A stretch of DNA of 64,000 nt from Eutreptiella sp. 'Long Island Sound 2002' (taxonomy: Eukaryota > Euglenozoa > Euglenophyceae > Eutreptiales > Eutreptiaceae): the NCBI GenBank assembly GCA_964036045.1, contig OZ038382.1, positions 109,514,578-109,578,577 of the forward strand, read 5' to 3'. Position numbers and translations under genes: made by a program. Below are positions 1-10,312 of the stretch, piece by piece (the stretch's first letter is position 1; each line of letters opens with the position of its first letter). The notes under the pieces were generated by a model, which made no database searches, was not told the origin of the DNA, and saw only the letters and a program-made list of their open reading frames with translations.

Positions 1-2
1 CG

Positions 3-760
3 CACGCCCTCAGGACGCGCTACCCCGGGGACACGGCCCCGTACCTGAACCAGGCGCGGGCCACATACCCGGGGGGAGTGTCCGAGCTGGATGCGGCGCT
101 CCACCTTCTACACCCACCGGACAAGGACCTGGAGGTGGGCGAAATCACGGTGTTCGTGGAAGGCGCGGACGAGGTGCCCGGCCGCCCAAGGCCGACCAAC
201 CCGGTGTACGACGGCACCAGGCCGACCCCCCCGTACGCCATCGTATGCGAGGCGTTCCCCAGGGAGCCCACCTGGTGCCCCGCCCTCCCGCCGGCAACGC
301 ACGCGCCCCGCGTCTGGGCCAGCCCAGACCTGCCCCCCCCCCTCTCCAGAACCAGGGGTGCCCACCACAAGGGGCAGTTCCTCTGGCAAGAGTGCCCTGG
401 CAGCCCCCTGCCCCCATCGTCGTCGTGACCCGCGGGGACCCGGAACGGGTCCTGGGAATCACCCCCACCCACCTCTATGGGGCAGCACCCGTATCCCGCC
501 CCCCTCTCCCGGCGCCCGCCGCGCGGGACGAGGTACACACCTTCCTGCGAACACAGGAGGTCACCGCCGTTACGGGGGTCCACCTAGTGCGGCTCCCCCC
601 GGCACCATCCGACGACCCCCGGCGGCCCAGGGCCCTGAGCCTCGCCCCAGACTGGGAGCTGTGGCGCGACGCCTGGGCCGCGTGGCTCCCCCGCCTCCCC
701 CTCAATGCCGATGGATGGCCGCCGCCCCCCGCCCATACGGGGCTGACGCCACAGCCGGCC
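3..760 (+). pseudogene. LINE ORF1-type protein fragment, cut by the window edge
   Basis: An open frame runs from the window edge to the TGA at 426-428, and the protein sense then continues in the next frame to about 760, so one indel lies near 360-400. The sequence is not merely low complexity: it has mixed composition with clusters such as GEITVFVEGADEVPG and APIVVVTRGDPERVLGI. By eye it aligns weakly with the ORF1 region of the large LINE at 20.35-20.8 kb (GSVTIRVGGW, then a Tyr/Pro-rich stretch, then a NTVTGAKGVYL strand). I infer a remnant of a related element's ORF1. The 5' end lies outside the window. Function unknown; ORF1 proteins of LINEs usually bind RNA, but no such motif is visible here. 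Confidence 0.35.
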
Positions 761-824
761 CCCCTCCCCCTCCCCCCCTCCCCCCCGCAGAGCACCGCAC
801 GGCACTGCCCACAGCACCACACTG

Positions 825-1658
825 ATGCACCAGGAGGTAGTGCCAAGGGCGCACCTGCCACCACGCATGCCTACCAGGAAAACACTGATGGCAGACTCCG
901 ATGGCTCCCCCCAGCAGGACAACCGCCACCACCGCCGGTCCTGCTCCCGCTCCCCCGTCTCCCCGGAGTGGACGGGGGAGACCCCCGCAGAGCGCGAGGA
1001 GCGGAGGCTGGCGGAGGCGGCAGTGCTGGTCGGGCTGCCTGCTGGGCAGCCCCGGGCGGCCTCCGCCGACACCGGGCCGTCGACCCAGGGGCTTCAGCAA
1101 GCCGAGGTGACTGCCCCCGCCGCCCAAGCAGCAAGCCCTGCCGCCCCGCCCCGGGAGGAGGCCCCAGACGCGCGGGAAGCGGAGAGTGCAGCCCCAGTGA
1201 GCCACGCCGCGGCCCCGACCGCGGCTGCTGGCACGCAGCCAACACGGGGGGTAGCCCCAGCGCAGGAACCGGGCGCATCGCCGAGGGCTGCCGCAGCCGC
1301 AGAGGGGGGCGGGGAGGGTGCGCGAGGGGTTGCGACCGCGGCCCCGGCGAGCCGCGCCACCACCTTGGCCGGCCACGCCGCGGCCTCCAGCACGCCACGA
1401 AAGCACGGGAAAAGGACCCCGCACGGTCCACGGGCGCCTCGCCGGCGGCCGCCGCAGCAGCAGCAGTGGGCAGGGAGGGCGCAAAGTACCGCGCCCACGC
1501 CAACCCCACCCACACCCACACCAACCTCCCCAGGCCGGTCCCCCCCAAGCCCTTCCCCTTGGGGCGGATGCGGCACGTCCGCCCCCCGGCGCCCGAGCGC
1601 TCGCCGCCGGGCGTCATGCTGCCGCAGCTGCAAAGGCAGCAGGACACCCGGCGCGTGA
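825..1658 (+). pseudogene. Ala/Pro-rich disordered ORF, probably a linker of the same element
   Basis: The 277-codon frame opens with an Arg/Ser-rich stretch (about residues 25-50), then a charged segment containing ETPAEREERRLAEAAVL, then about 150 residues dominated by Ala, Pro and Thr, ending in Arg/Pro-rich sequence. No catalytic motif or membrane segment is visible. Position between two better-looking coding pieces (3-760 and 2395-2838) suggests a disordered linker of a degenerate retroelement polyprotein, as in ORF3 of the 28.9-33.1 kb element. In GC-rich DNA long open frames arise by chance, and a competing 750-codon frame (245-2497) overlaps this one, so coding is only weakly supported. 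Confidence 0.25.
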
Positions 1659-1659
1659 T

Positions 1660-2150
1660 CCAGGAAGGAGGGGACGGCGCGCAGGCAGAGCTGCGTGCCA
1701 GCCACGGGAGCGCGGAGCGGGGGACAGGAGGCGACAGGGGAAGTGCCCAGGAGCACGCGCAGGGAGCGGGCCAGGGCACGCGCGGCAGGGAGCAAGGGTG
1801 CAGCAGGGGAGGGGGACAGAGCGCGGGCAGCGGACGGCGCGACTCAGGGCAGGCAGCCGGGAAGGGGCCAGGGCACGGGAAGGGCGCGCAGGGGCGCGGG
1901 CAGGGCGCCCAGGTGCAGGGAGCGGAGCAAGGGACGGTGGGCGAGCGGGCAGGCCAGGGCGTGGGTGACAGGGGGCGGGACCCACGGCACGGGCAGGGGG
2001 CCGGAACGGGGCCCAAGGGCACGGGCAAGGGCGCCACGGGCCCCAAGGGACAGGCAGGACGGGGCATGGGAGCCCGGGGGGGAGGGCGGGTCGGAGGGAG
2101 GGGGACGGGGGGCGGGGCGCCCCCGCAGCCGGACGTGCAGCCCGTGAGGT
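1660..2150. repeat. Purine-rich GGGCA/GGGCG low-complexity tract
   Basis: The + strand is almost free of T and repeats short G-rich words (variants of cagggagcg, gggcacggg and ggcagggcg) for about 490 bases. Every frame is open for long distances because T is scarce, which explains the overlapping ORFs here. I see no fixed period; it looks like a degenerate short-unit array. Confidence 0.6.
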
Positions 2151-2191
2151 GCATCCCCCCCGGCATCCAACAGATGCCGGCGCACCACACC

Positions 2192-2219
2192 CACCACCAC
2201 CACCACCACCACCACCACC
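2192..2219 (+). repeat. (CCA/CAC)n microsatellite
   Basis: An uninterrupted trinucleotide run of about 28 bases. Depending on frame it encodes poly-His, poly-Pro or poly-Thr. It sits at the junction between the purine-rich tract and the next coding-like segment. Confidence 0.85.
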
Positions 2220-2394
2220 TCTACAACATCGACCCCGACGCCGGCGAGCTCATCCCACCCCGACCCCCACAACCCCGGCAGCCAGCCCCCCCTCGCGCCG
2301 AGAGCGGAGTCGGCGCGGATGGCCTTGGCGGGGGGGGGGGCGGGGCTCGGCACCGGCGCCGCAGGCAAAGGGGCAGCAGGGGGAGCCGGCGCAA

Positions 2395-2838
2395 GGGGCA
2401 GAGGGGGCCCGGCCCTGGGACCGGGACTGGGGCACGGTCCCGGACCATCTGGGGGATGAGGCCCTCCCCCTGGTGGGGGAGGTGTACGGGTGGTTGAGCT
2501 GGGCCAACCAGGGGACCACCAGGGGGTTGAGGAACCGGCCCTTCGATGCCGAGCTCCTCTGGAGGGACGGAGGAAACCAGAAGGTACCCCCGGGGGGCTG
2601 GGCAGCCCCAGAGGACCACGACAGGGTCCTCAGGTCAGTGATCTGGGCGGCGTGGCCAGACAGGGGGCCGACGTGGCCGGCCTTCCTGGAAGGGGGAGCG
2701 GTACTCCGCATCACGGACGCGGACGCCAACAACTGGCCCCCCCGGTCCTTGCGCAGTGCCCTTGCCCACTGGCGCTACCGCCAGCGCAACCTGCTGCCGC
2801 CACAGCCCCAGCCCCCACCCAAGCAGTGGCGCAGCTGA
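2395..2838 (+). pseudogene. C-terminal fragment of an element-encoded accessory protein
   Basis: The last ~150 codons of the frame starting at 2149 have a Trp-rich, non-repetitive composition unlike the flanking DNA, for example VGEVYGWLSWANQGTTRG, then LRSVIWAAWPDRGPTWPAFL, ending at a TGA at 2836-2838. A short Trp/Arg segment near the end (LRSALAHWRYRQRNLL) resembles MNGLHWQWHQRAALRI in ORF3 of the large LINE (about 31.33-31.38 kb). I infer a related accessory ORF. Function is not recognised. Upstream the frame dissolves into poly-Pro. Confidence 0.3.
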
Positions 2839-4650
2839 CAGCCCAGACGGCGGACGAGAGAAATTGGGGGGGGAGCTGGGCCCCCCGACCCACGCCCCCC
2901 CCACGATGCGGCGTGACGGAGGAGCGCGCGCCACCTCCCACGGGAGGGAGGGCGGAGACAACGAGCGCGGGGGGGAACCTCCTGCCCCGCAGCTCGCTAA
3001 CCGCTGACCGCTAACCCTCACGGCCGCCCCCAGCCAGCCAGCGCGACCCGACGATGGCGGGGGGGACGAGGGGCCCCAGCGAGGGCCTGCAAGAGGATCC
3101 GACTCTAGGTAGAGGGGGACGGGGGAAGAGTGCGACCCCCCAGCCGACAGCTGGCCCCCGGGGCCGGAACCGCCAGGCCGCCCCCCCTCGGCAGTCAGGG
3201 GGCGGCGCCAGGGGACCAGAGGGCCCCCTCCACCCCCCCCCCCCCCCTCCCCCTCAGGCCCAAGAGCGGACGGAGGCAGGCCGAAGAAACAGCGGCCCCG
3301 CACCCCCCCCGAAGAGGCCGCTGCACTCGGGGTGAGGGGGCACCACGGCCGAAGCAAGCATCCGCACGCCCTGCCCGTTGCCGGCCGAAGGCAGACCGGC
3401 GGCGCCCAGGACGGCGCAAACCGGAGCGGCCCCTTCAGAGGCCGGCCCGGGGAAGACGGGAGCGCGAACCAGGGCAGGGAGGTCCCCCCCCCCTCCCCCC
3501 CCCCCCCCCGCCGCACTGACCCATTGGCGGCTTACCGGACCGCGCCCGACGCCCGCGGCCGCCCGGCAACCCCCACGTCACGAGTATACCCTGGGGGGGC
3601 ACGCCGGAGACAAGGGATGGCAGGCCGACGCCCGACGGGGCGGGGGGGCGGGGGGGCGGCCCCCCCATCCCCCCTCCCCCCGCCTCCCTCCCGAGCTTGA
3701 GGGCCACAGCAGCGACCCTCCGCCCCCCCGGAGCCGAGGGGACGCCCCCCCTCACCCAGAAGGGACCGCGACGCGGGGGGGGGGGGGGGATGCGGCTGGA
3801 CCTGCACACCGCGCGCCCCAGCGCCCCCAGCCGCCTGCTCCCACGGGGGTCGCGGCCGACAGGCGAACCCACACCAGCGCGCCGGAGCAGCGCGCGGACC
3901 AAGCCAGGGGGCGGCGCACGGCGGTGCACCAGAACAGTATGGAGGCCGCGCCCCCCATGACCCTCCCATTACCACAGCCCACTCAGGGAGGGCAGAGGGG
4001 GGGTTCAGGTCTGCAGGGGGGACCCGGGGGAGCGGTCCGCGGGCCGCCCCTCATCCCCCCCCAACCCGGGGCGGCCCCGCGACCCCGACCGCACGCGCAC
4101 GCCAGGGGGGAGTGCGCCGACGACAGGAGGGGGGCCAGGGTGGGGAACCGCGGGCCGCCACCCAGAGGAGGAGCAGGGAGGCCGCCGCGCGACCCCCCCC
4201 CCCCCAACCCCCCCCGGCGGCCCGCAAGCCGCGGGGGCCCCAGCCCCCAACCCCCGAGGCAGGGGGGATGGTCCCCCCTCCCCCCGCCCGAGAGAGCAGC
4301 CGGAGCGCGGCCCGCCCGCCCGCCCCAGCTGCCGGCTACAACAGGAACCGCGGGGAACAAGCGAGCCCGCGCCAACGCGCCAGGACGCCGCACAGATCGC
4401 GCCCAGTGAAGGCGGGCGAGCACAAACCGGAGTGGTATGGGGGGCCAGGCCCCCCATGGACAGAACGACGCCAGTGACACCCGCTTTGTTGCCTGCCCAG
4501 GGAAGGCAGAGGCACGGAATGAGGCAGAGCGACCCCCCGCCCTACAGGCCCCCCCCGGCCGCACAAACAGGGGGCACGGCGCACGGGCCGCCCCCCACCC
4601 CCCCCCCCCAGCCCGCCCCCCGGCAAACGAACGCCACGGGCCCGCCCCAC
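2839..4650. other. G/C-homopolymer-rich DNA without a supported gene
   Basis: About 1.8 kb with many runs of 7-15 C or G (near 3229-3250, 3486-3510, 3777-3789, 4193-4212 and 4595-4610). Long open frames exist on both strands but consist of Pro, Gly, Arg and Ala and show no domain. The homopolymer runs are also places where sequencing indels are likely. I see no RNA gene or regulatory signal. Confidence 0.6.
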
Positions 4651-4803
4651 GGGGGGCGCAGAGCCCCAAGCCAGGTAGCAGTACGCCCCCCCCCAGACCC
4701 CGCGGGACGCAGCCCCCACAGGGCGTGCAGGCCAAGGGGACAGTGTAGGGCCCCCACACCCACACGCCTGCGCCCACAGCACGTGGGTAGCGGACCTCCC
4801 TGT

Positions 4804-4848
4804 CCCTCCCCCGACTGTCCGCCCAGTGGGCGGGCAGTCGGGGGAGGG
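4804..4848. other. Perfect inverted repeat (hairpin)
   Basis: The 14-base arm ccctcccccgactg at 4804-4817 is exactly complementary to 4835-4848. Inside it ccgccc (4819-4824) pairs with gggcgg (4828-4833) around a 3-base loop. It lies just before the repeat module at 4.9-5.8 kb, at the position where the paralogous locus carries the 209-bp array unit (which has a similar gggtgggggagcgcc word). Confidence 0.8.
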
Positions 4849-4914
4849 GGAGCGCCTGACCCCAGACGCCCCTCGCAACAGTGGAAGGCACCCCCCCCGG
4901 GGACGCCCTTCTGC

Positions 4915-5792
4915 CACCCCCACAACCCCAAGCCAAGTAGGGGGGAACCGGGACCGGACCGCCCCCCCCGGAGCACGCCAGACGGAGCAAGGGACCGGGG
5001 CAGGACACGCGGTGGGGCAAGGACCACGTGGAACGGCCCTACCAGCGCCCAGTGCCGGGACCGCGCGAGGTGCGCACGCCACACCATTCAGGGGGGGGGG
5101 GGCAGCGGACGCCGCGGGAGCGCGAGCGCACACACTCGCAAATGGGCACGCGGGGACTACCAGAAGGGCAACCGGACCAAGCTCGCGGAACGCACAGACC
5201 GCGTGAAACCGTGTACCAGTGAGCGAGGGTAAGGGACACCCGGACGGGACGGCCTGCCACACGCAGCGCGGGACACGCGGGGCGGGAAGGGGGAAACGGG
5301 TGAACCAAAACACCAGGTACCGGCCTGAACCCCCCGAACCGGCCGCAAGCGCCGCGCACACACGGACAGGGGAACTGCACCCGCCAAGGCAGTAGTGGCG
5401 CACTGCGCCACGCCCCAACCCCTAACCTAGGCAGCCTCCGCGCCAGCCCAAGGGGGTCCCACTGGCGACAAGCCAGTAGCATGGGCCCGGTGGCGCCGGC
5501 GCCCCGGGCGACCACGCATTAGGGGGGCGACGCGGTGGGTAAGCGCCCGCAGCCACGGCTGCGAATTGATGCACTGACCGGGGAGTGGCGAAACGGGGAA
5601 GCCGGGGAGGGACGGGGCTCCGAGCCCTGTGAACCCGGGGGACTCCGCCACCAGGCAGGAGGTGCGTCTTGGAGGGCCCCCCACTAGGACCCGGTGGGGA
5701 GGATATCACCTGGCCCGACCAGGTGGCCCCCCGGGGCCGAAAGGCGTCTAGTACCCGCAAAATCAAACCTCAAACCTCAAACCTCTTTTTGC
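4915..5792. repeat. Dispersed module, copy A (paralogue at 11716-12604)
   Basis: The segment aligns base for base by eye with 11716-12604, including accagcgcccagtgccggga, a block around a G8-G10 run followed by cgcgggagcgcgag, and gtctagtacccgcaaaatca near the right end. Both copies finish in tandem aaacctc words. Right of copy A is a truncated gag gene; right of copy B is 66-bp satellite. This shows one defined right boundary joined to different DNA. No coding capacity is evident despite open GC-rich frames. Confidence 0.8.
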
Positions 5793-6459
5793 AGAAGAGT
5801 TTCAGCAGTGAGCATTTGGTGGCCACATCCACATGGGATTGGCCAGTCAGCAAAAGAAACTCAGCAACTTCTTCTGCCCATTTGGGCAGACTTTTTGGGT
5901 CGAACTCCGGCAGTTCCAGCTGGATGTTCGCCTGGGCAATAGGTCTGCCCGTCTTCCCACCCCCCGGAGTTAGGCCAGAAGGTGATATGCCGGCAAGAGG
6001 TGCCAGGGCTGACAGCCCTCTTTTCTCAGTCTCCGTCACCGGCATGTCCTGTAGTTCAGCAATAGGGACTGTCCTGGCGCGAGGATGAAAAGGGCTGGGG
6101 CAATTGACCTTAGGTAGCAACCTGGACACCCTTGATCTTTTGAGATCATCAGCCAACGTGCTCAATCTGGGTGAAGGTGAGAGTGGCGCTGGCTTGGGTA
6201 AGGGTTCAGTGATACCCAATTTAGCCTTGACAGCCTCTGACAGAGCTGTCACATCCGGGTCTTCCGATCCGGATAGAAGTTTGGCCAATAGTTCGGCCGT
6301 ACGATCCAGAGCCCCATGGTTGGGCTCTGGGCGTGGTGGATCCATTATCGGCAGGTCTGGATGCCTTGCTCTCGGGTGTTCGTGTACTCTCGGTCTTCTT
6401 GGTAGTGATACTGTGTTCGCTATGTCTGTAGATGGCCCAGAATAGAGGAAGGAGCCCAT
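5770..6459 (-). pseudogene. gag: Truncated LTR-retrotransposon gag (central domain)
   Basis: Reading on the - strand, 229 codons end where the frame runs into the aaacctc module at about 5790, so the 3' part of gag and all of pol are missing. The last ~50 residues (ELPEFDPKSLPKWAEEVAEF, then LLLTGQ and KCSLLKLFCKK) match the gag at 62.4-62.6 kb in the same order (LPEFTGKDLREFAENFGRFL, LTGQ, KCDLLLQCCKTK), which supports homology. The N-terminal part is Pro/Ser/Glu-rich. GC content is near 50%, lower than the flanks. A TAG between this frame and 6466-6855 separates it from the leader-proximal ORF. I infer a gag structural protein of a different subfamily from the right-hand element. Confidence 0.7.
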
Positions 6460-6465
6460 CTCAGT

Positions 6466-6855
6466 TTAGGGCGGCGACCCGAGGGCATCAAGAGGTAGTT
6501 CTCCATCTACTCCTACGGTGGACAGGCGGTACTCTTCGTGTAGCATGAACTCGTCCATCCTACTTCGTAGGTACTCTTGTTCTTCATGACCAACTCCAAG
6601 TTCGGAAGAAGACGAAGCTGGACAAGCCGACTGGGCGATGGAAGCTTCAACACGCCTGCGGAGCCTTTGCAGGCTGTCTTCACCATGGGCCGCTAAGGTT
6701 TCCATGGTTAATGGGATTGTTCTGGGCGTATTTAGTTCCGTCCTTCTGTGCTCTGGATCTTCCTGAGACCCAAATGCTGCTCTGAGTGGCGGTTCACTCA
6801 CTGGGTGAGATAGTTGGACTTGTACACTTCTGATCTGCCAGGTTCTGTAGGACAT
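6466..6855 (-). pseudogene. Leader-proximal gag N-terminal ORF (reversed element)
   Basis: The 129-codon - strand frame starts about 60 bases downstream (in element orientation) of a primer-binding-site-like motif at 6915-6928 and is followed directly by the gag-domain frame. It has a Glu/Arg-rich helical stretch in the middle (GEDSLQRLRRRVEASIAQ) and an acidic C terminus, and no recognised motif. The same order (PBS-like motif, short leader, gag start) is seen at 61.1-61.2 kb in the right-hand element. Probably the true N-terminal part of this gag, now separated from the rest by a stop. Confidence 0.4.
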
Positions 6856-7645
6856 GTTCAGTGTGTTTTTCTTGTGGTTCTGCTCAGAGTCGGTTCGAAA
6901 GTTTCTCAGGGTTTGCCTCTGCTACCGGAGGAATGTCCCTGATTAGTGCCCTATAGATTTTGATGAAATCCTGCAGGTTTTTGATGGTGAAATCCCAAAA
7001 CGGAAGGAGCAAGTAGAGCAAGAACAGGATGTGGATCGAATCAATGAATAGTTTGAAATCCAGTGTAATACAGAAGGGCTGCAGATAGACAAAGCAGGTA
7101 TAAACACAAAGATTCAATCACAAATGGGGAATACAAAAGATTTTATATGAACCCTGGACTGACTCTAGCCTCCAAGATAGCATCAAGCACTTCATGTGCA
7201 CTCTTTTGGGTGTAATGGTGCTGGTTAGGAATGTGGGGCATAGGTGTCAGGCCAGACACAGAATATGACTTGGCCAAGCAACTGAATTCAGAAACAGTTA
7301 AAAGGTAGAACCACAATAAGTGGTAGAAACAATTGAGTATAGGGGTCTTGGGGTTGGAGACCACTAGGCTTAACCTCCAAGGCCTAAAGCATGAAATGCC
7401 TATTTTATTTCGGTATATCCTCCATGAAGGAAGATACCTCCGCTCAGTTGTGTGGTAGGGGTGAACTTCACGGGGCACTAGGGTTAAAACCTTAGTTACT
7501 TTGAGAAAGTGTACTTTAGGCTTCAAAAGAGAGATAAAAATCCTCCAGTTAGTCTTAGCATCAACAAAAGGGTTTGAGGGGGGGGTTGGCCTGGATCAAC
7601 CCCTCCAAGAAAGACAAGGCAGTGACTTTTTCTTACGTTCTGTGA
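6755..7645 (-). mobile_element. LTR plus leader of the reversed retrotransposon, copy 1
   Basis: The segment is repeated with about 85% identity by eye at 7650-8275 (offset about 895-930). In - orientation it begins near 7640, passes through a roughly 700-bp non-coding region and reaches the PBS-like complement of gcctctgctaccgg (6915-6928), which fits LTR then PBS then gag. The outer part (7305-7640) recurs at 41880-42212, as expected of a solo or truncated LTR. I could not fix TG...CA termini or a target duplication. Confidence 0.55.
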
Positions 7646-7649
7646 CCTG

Positions 7650-8275
7650 GATCTTCTTGAGACCCAGATGCAACTCTGAGCTTGGGCCCACTCATTGACA
7701 TGGGCCCACTGCTGCCCAGTTGTACCTGTACACTCCGAATTGGCCAAGTCCTCGAAGACAGTTGCACTGATGGTGTGGACATTTTGTTTGCTGGGTTTTG
7801 CTTGTGTACTTCTCAGAGTCGGTTCGAAAGGTTCTCAAGGGTTGCCTCTGCTACCGGAAAGATATCCTTGATTTATGCCCCAATAGTTTTGATGAAACAC
7901 TGCAAGTTTTGGTGTTGAAAAACAGGACCAAAGCAGCAAGTAGAGCAAGAACAGGATGTGGATGGAATCAATGAATAGTTTTCAAATGCATTGTATCACA
8001 GAAGGGCTGCAGATAGACAAAGCAGGCTTAAGTACAAAGATTCAATCACAAATGGATACAACAAATGATTTTTATCTGAAAACTGGCATGACTCAGGTCC
8101 CCAAGGTAGCACCAAACACTTCATGTGCACTCTTTTGGATAAGATGGAGGTGATTAGGAATCTGGGGTATAGGAGTTAGGCTGGACACAGAATATGGCTT
8201 GGCCAGCATGGCCAAGCAACTGAATTCAGAATCAGTTAAAACGTACAACCACAATAAGTGGTAGAATCAGTTGAG
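7650..8275 (-). mobile_element. LTR plus leader, copy 2 (truncated)
   Basis: This is a second tandem copy of the preceding unit. It keeps the PBS-like motif at 7844-7857 and the words tcagagtcggttcgaaag and cagaagggctgcagatagac. It stops about 35 bases into the part equivalent to 7310-7335, where the head module of another repeat begins at about 8280. The arrangement suggests one retrotransposon end joined to another, then cut by a later insertion or rearrangement. Confidence 0.55.
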
Positions 8276-8279
8276 GTAG

Positions 8280-8850
8280 GTAGGTAAGTATCTTCGGGGG
8301 CTCGCGATGCCTCCTTTGATAATGCAGGAAGAAGGTCTTACCAAGGGGGACATCCTGTCCCTCCCACTGCCCTATGTCAGGTGCCTCTTAAGCCGCTCCC
8401 GCAGGTGCTTGGGAAGGCAGTGTCGCGGCCGGCCGGTCCAGGTGTCCCCGGTGGGAGGGTGTCCTCACATGTGTCCATGGGTAGGGCCACATGCCCCCTG
8501 CTTTGGGCGGCAGCTCTGGGGGCTGCCCAGCCGTGTGGAGTATCTCTCACCACAAGGGGTATTGCTCACGCTAGTCTACTGTACGACCGCCTCACCCTTG
8601 TGGCTTGAGGTGCAGGGCCTCTCTGCTTGGCAGGCAACCCCCTCTTGGACTCTGTACCGGCTCGCCTGTCAACGGTTGTTTCCATGGCTCCGAGTGATGT
8701 TTGCCGTGGTCCCCGATGCAGCCTGGCAGGGCTCGGACCAGTGGCCTTGGGGTAGCGCCCCTGCTGCTGGCCCGGTGGGTCGGCTGGGTCGCTCCAGTGC
8801 ACCAGACCCATGGGGTGTTGGTTCTTTCCTGTCCCTCGGCCGCCCTACGT
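8280..8850 (+). repeat. Head module of composite repeat family, copy 1
   Basis: It opens with gtaggtaggtaagtatcttc and contains tcaggtgcctcttaagccgc. The same ~560 bases occur at about 44440-45000 (+) and, reversed, at 54240-54795. In each case the 66-bp satellite (or a remnant) follows, which marks this as the fixed 5' part of one composite repeat. No gene is supported. Confidence 0.8.
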
Positions 8851-10312
8851 GTGCACCTGTGTGCGGGGTCCTGGGTCACTTGGCTCCTGTTCACCGGTGT
8901 GCCCGCTTGGTGCGTTGTTTTGCTTGTGCAGTGTCCTGGGACAGGTGGCTCCTGTTCACCAGTGTGCCCGCTCGGTGTGTTGTTCTGCTTGTGCGGTGTC
9001 CTGGGCAACTTAGCTCCTGTTCCCCGGTGTGCCCGCTCGGTGCGTTGCTTTGCGTGTGCGGTGTCCTCGGCCACTTGGCTCCTGTGCACCGGTTTGCCCG
9101 CGTGGTTTGTTGTGTTGCGTGTGCGGTGTCCTGGGCCACTTGGCCCCTGTTCACCGGTGCACGCGCTCGATGTGTTGTGTTGCGTGTGCGGTGTCCTGGG
9201 CCCCTTGGCTCCCGCTCACCGGTGTGCCCGCTGGGTGTGTTGTGTTGCGTGTGCGGTGTCCTCGGCCACTTGGCTTCTGTTCACCGGTGCGCCCGCTCGG
9301 TGTGTTGCTTTGCCCGTGCGGTGTCCTGGGTCACTTGGCTCCTGTTCACCGGTGTGCCTGCTCTGTCTTTTGTTTTGTTTGTGCGGTGTCCTGGGCCACT
9401 TGGCTCCTGTTCACCGGTGTGCCCGCTCGGTGCGCTGCTTTGTGTGTGCGGTGTCCTGGGCCACTTGGCTCCTGTTCTCCGGTGTGCCTGCTCTGTCTTT
9501 TGTTTTGCTTGCGCGGTGTCCTGGGCCACCTGGCTCCTGTTCACCGACGTGCCCGCTCGGTGTGTTGTTCTGTTTGTGCGTGTCCCGGGCCACTTGGCTT
9601 CTGTTCACCGGTGTGCCCGCTCGGTGCGTTGCTTTGCGTTTGCGGTGTCCTGGGCCACTTGGCTTCTGTTCATCGGTGTGCCCGCGTGGTTTGTTGTCTT
9701 GCTTGTTTGGTGCCCTTGGCCACTTGGCTCCTGTTCACCGGTGCGCCCGCTCGGTGTGTTGTGTTCCGTGTGCGGTATCCGGGGACACTTGGCTCCTGTT
9801 CACCGGTGTGCCTGCTCTGTCTTTTGTTCTGGTTGTGCGATTTCCCGGGCCACTTGGCTCCTGTTCACCGGTGTGCCCGCTTGGTGCATTGCTTTGCGTG
9901 TGCGGTGTCCTGGGCCACTTGGCTCTTGTTCACCGGCGTGCCTGCTCGCTGCGTTGCTTTGCGTGTGCGGTGTCGTGGACCACTTGGCTTCTGTTCACCG
10001 ATGTGCCCGCTCGGCGCGTTGTTTTGCTTGTGCGTTGTCCTGTGCCACTTGGCTCCTGTTCACCGGTGTGCGCGCTCGGTGTGTTGTGTTACGTGTGCGG
10101 TGTCCTGGGCCACTTGGCTCCTGTTCACCAGTGTGCCCGCTCCGTGCGTTGCTTTGTGTGTGCGGTGTCCTGGGCCACTTGGCTCCTGTTCACCGGTGTG
10201 CCCGCTCGGTGGTTTGCTTTGCGTGTGTGGTGTCCTGAGCCACTTGGCTCCTGTTCACCGGTGTGCCCGCTCGGTGTGTTCTGTTGCGTGTGCGGTTTCC
10301 GGGGCCACTGGG
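8850..10312 (+). repeat. 66-bp satellite array, about 22 units
   Basis: Every unit contains close variants of ccacttggctcctgttcacc followed by ggtgtgcccgctcggtgtgt and a TTTTGCGTGTGCGGTGTC-like segment. Successive copies of the first word are 66 bases apart. Because 66 is a multiple of 3, all three + frames stay open and give 22-residue Cys/Val/Leu repeats. I treat those ORFs (up to 643 codons) as a by-product of the period, not as genes. Arrays of the same unit lie at 12604-13140 and, inverted, at 52430-54235. Confidence 0.9.

Noticed and set aside
245-2497. 750-codon + ORF at the left edge
   Set aside because: Only parts look protein-like, and those parts change frame. The middle is a purine-rich low-complexity tract.
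8307-10238. 643-codon ORF through the head module and 66-bp satellite
   Set aside because: The array period is a multiple of three, so several frames are open at once. Three overlapping long frames cannot all be genes, and none has a signal or domain.
8850-10312. CRISPR array
   Set aside because: The units are head-to-tail with no unique spacers between short repeats, and the context is eukaryotic satellite.
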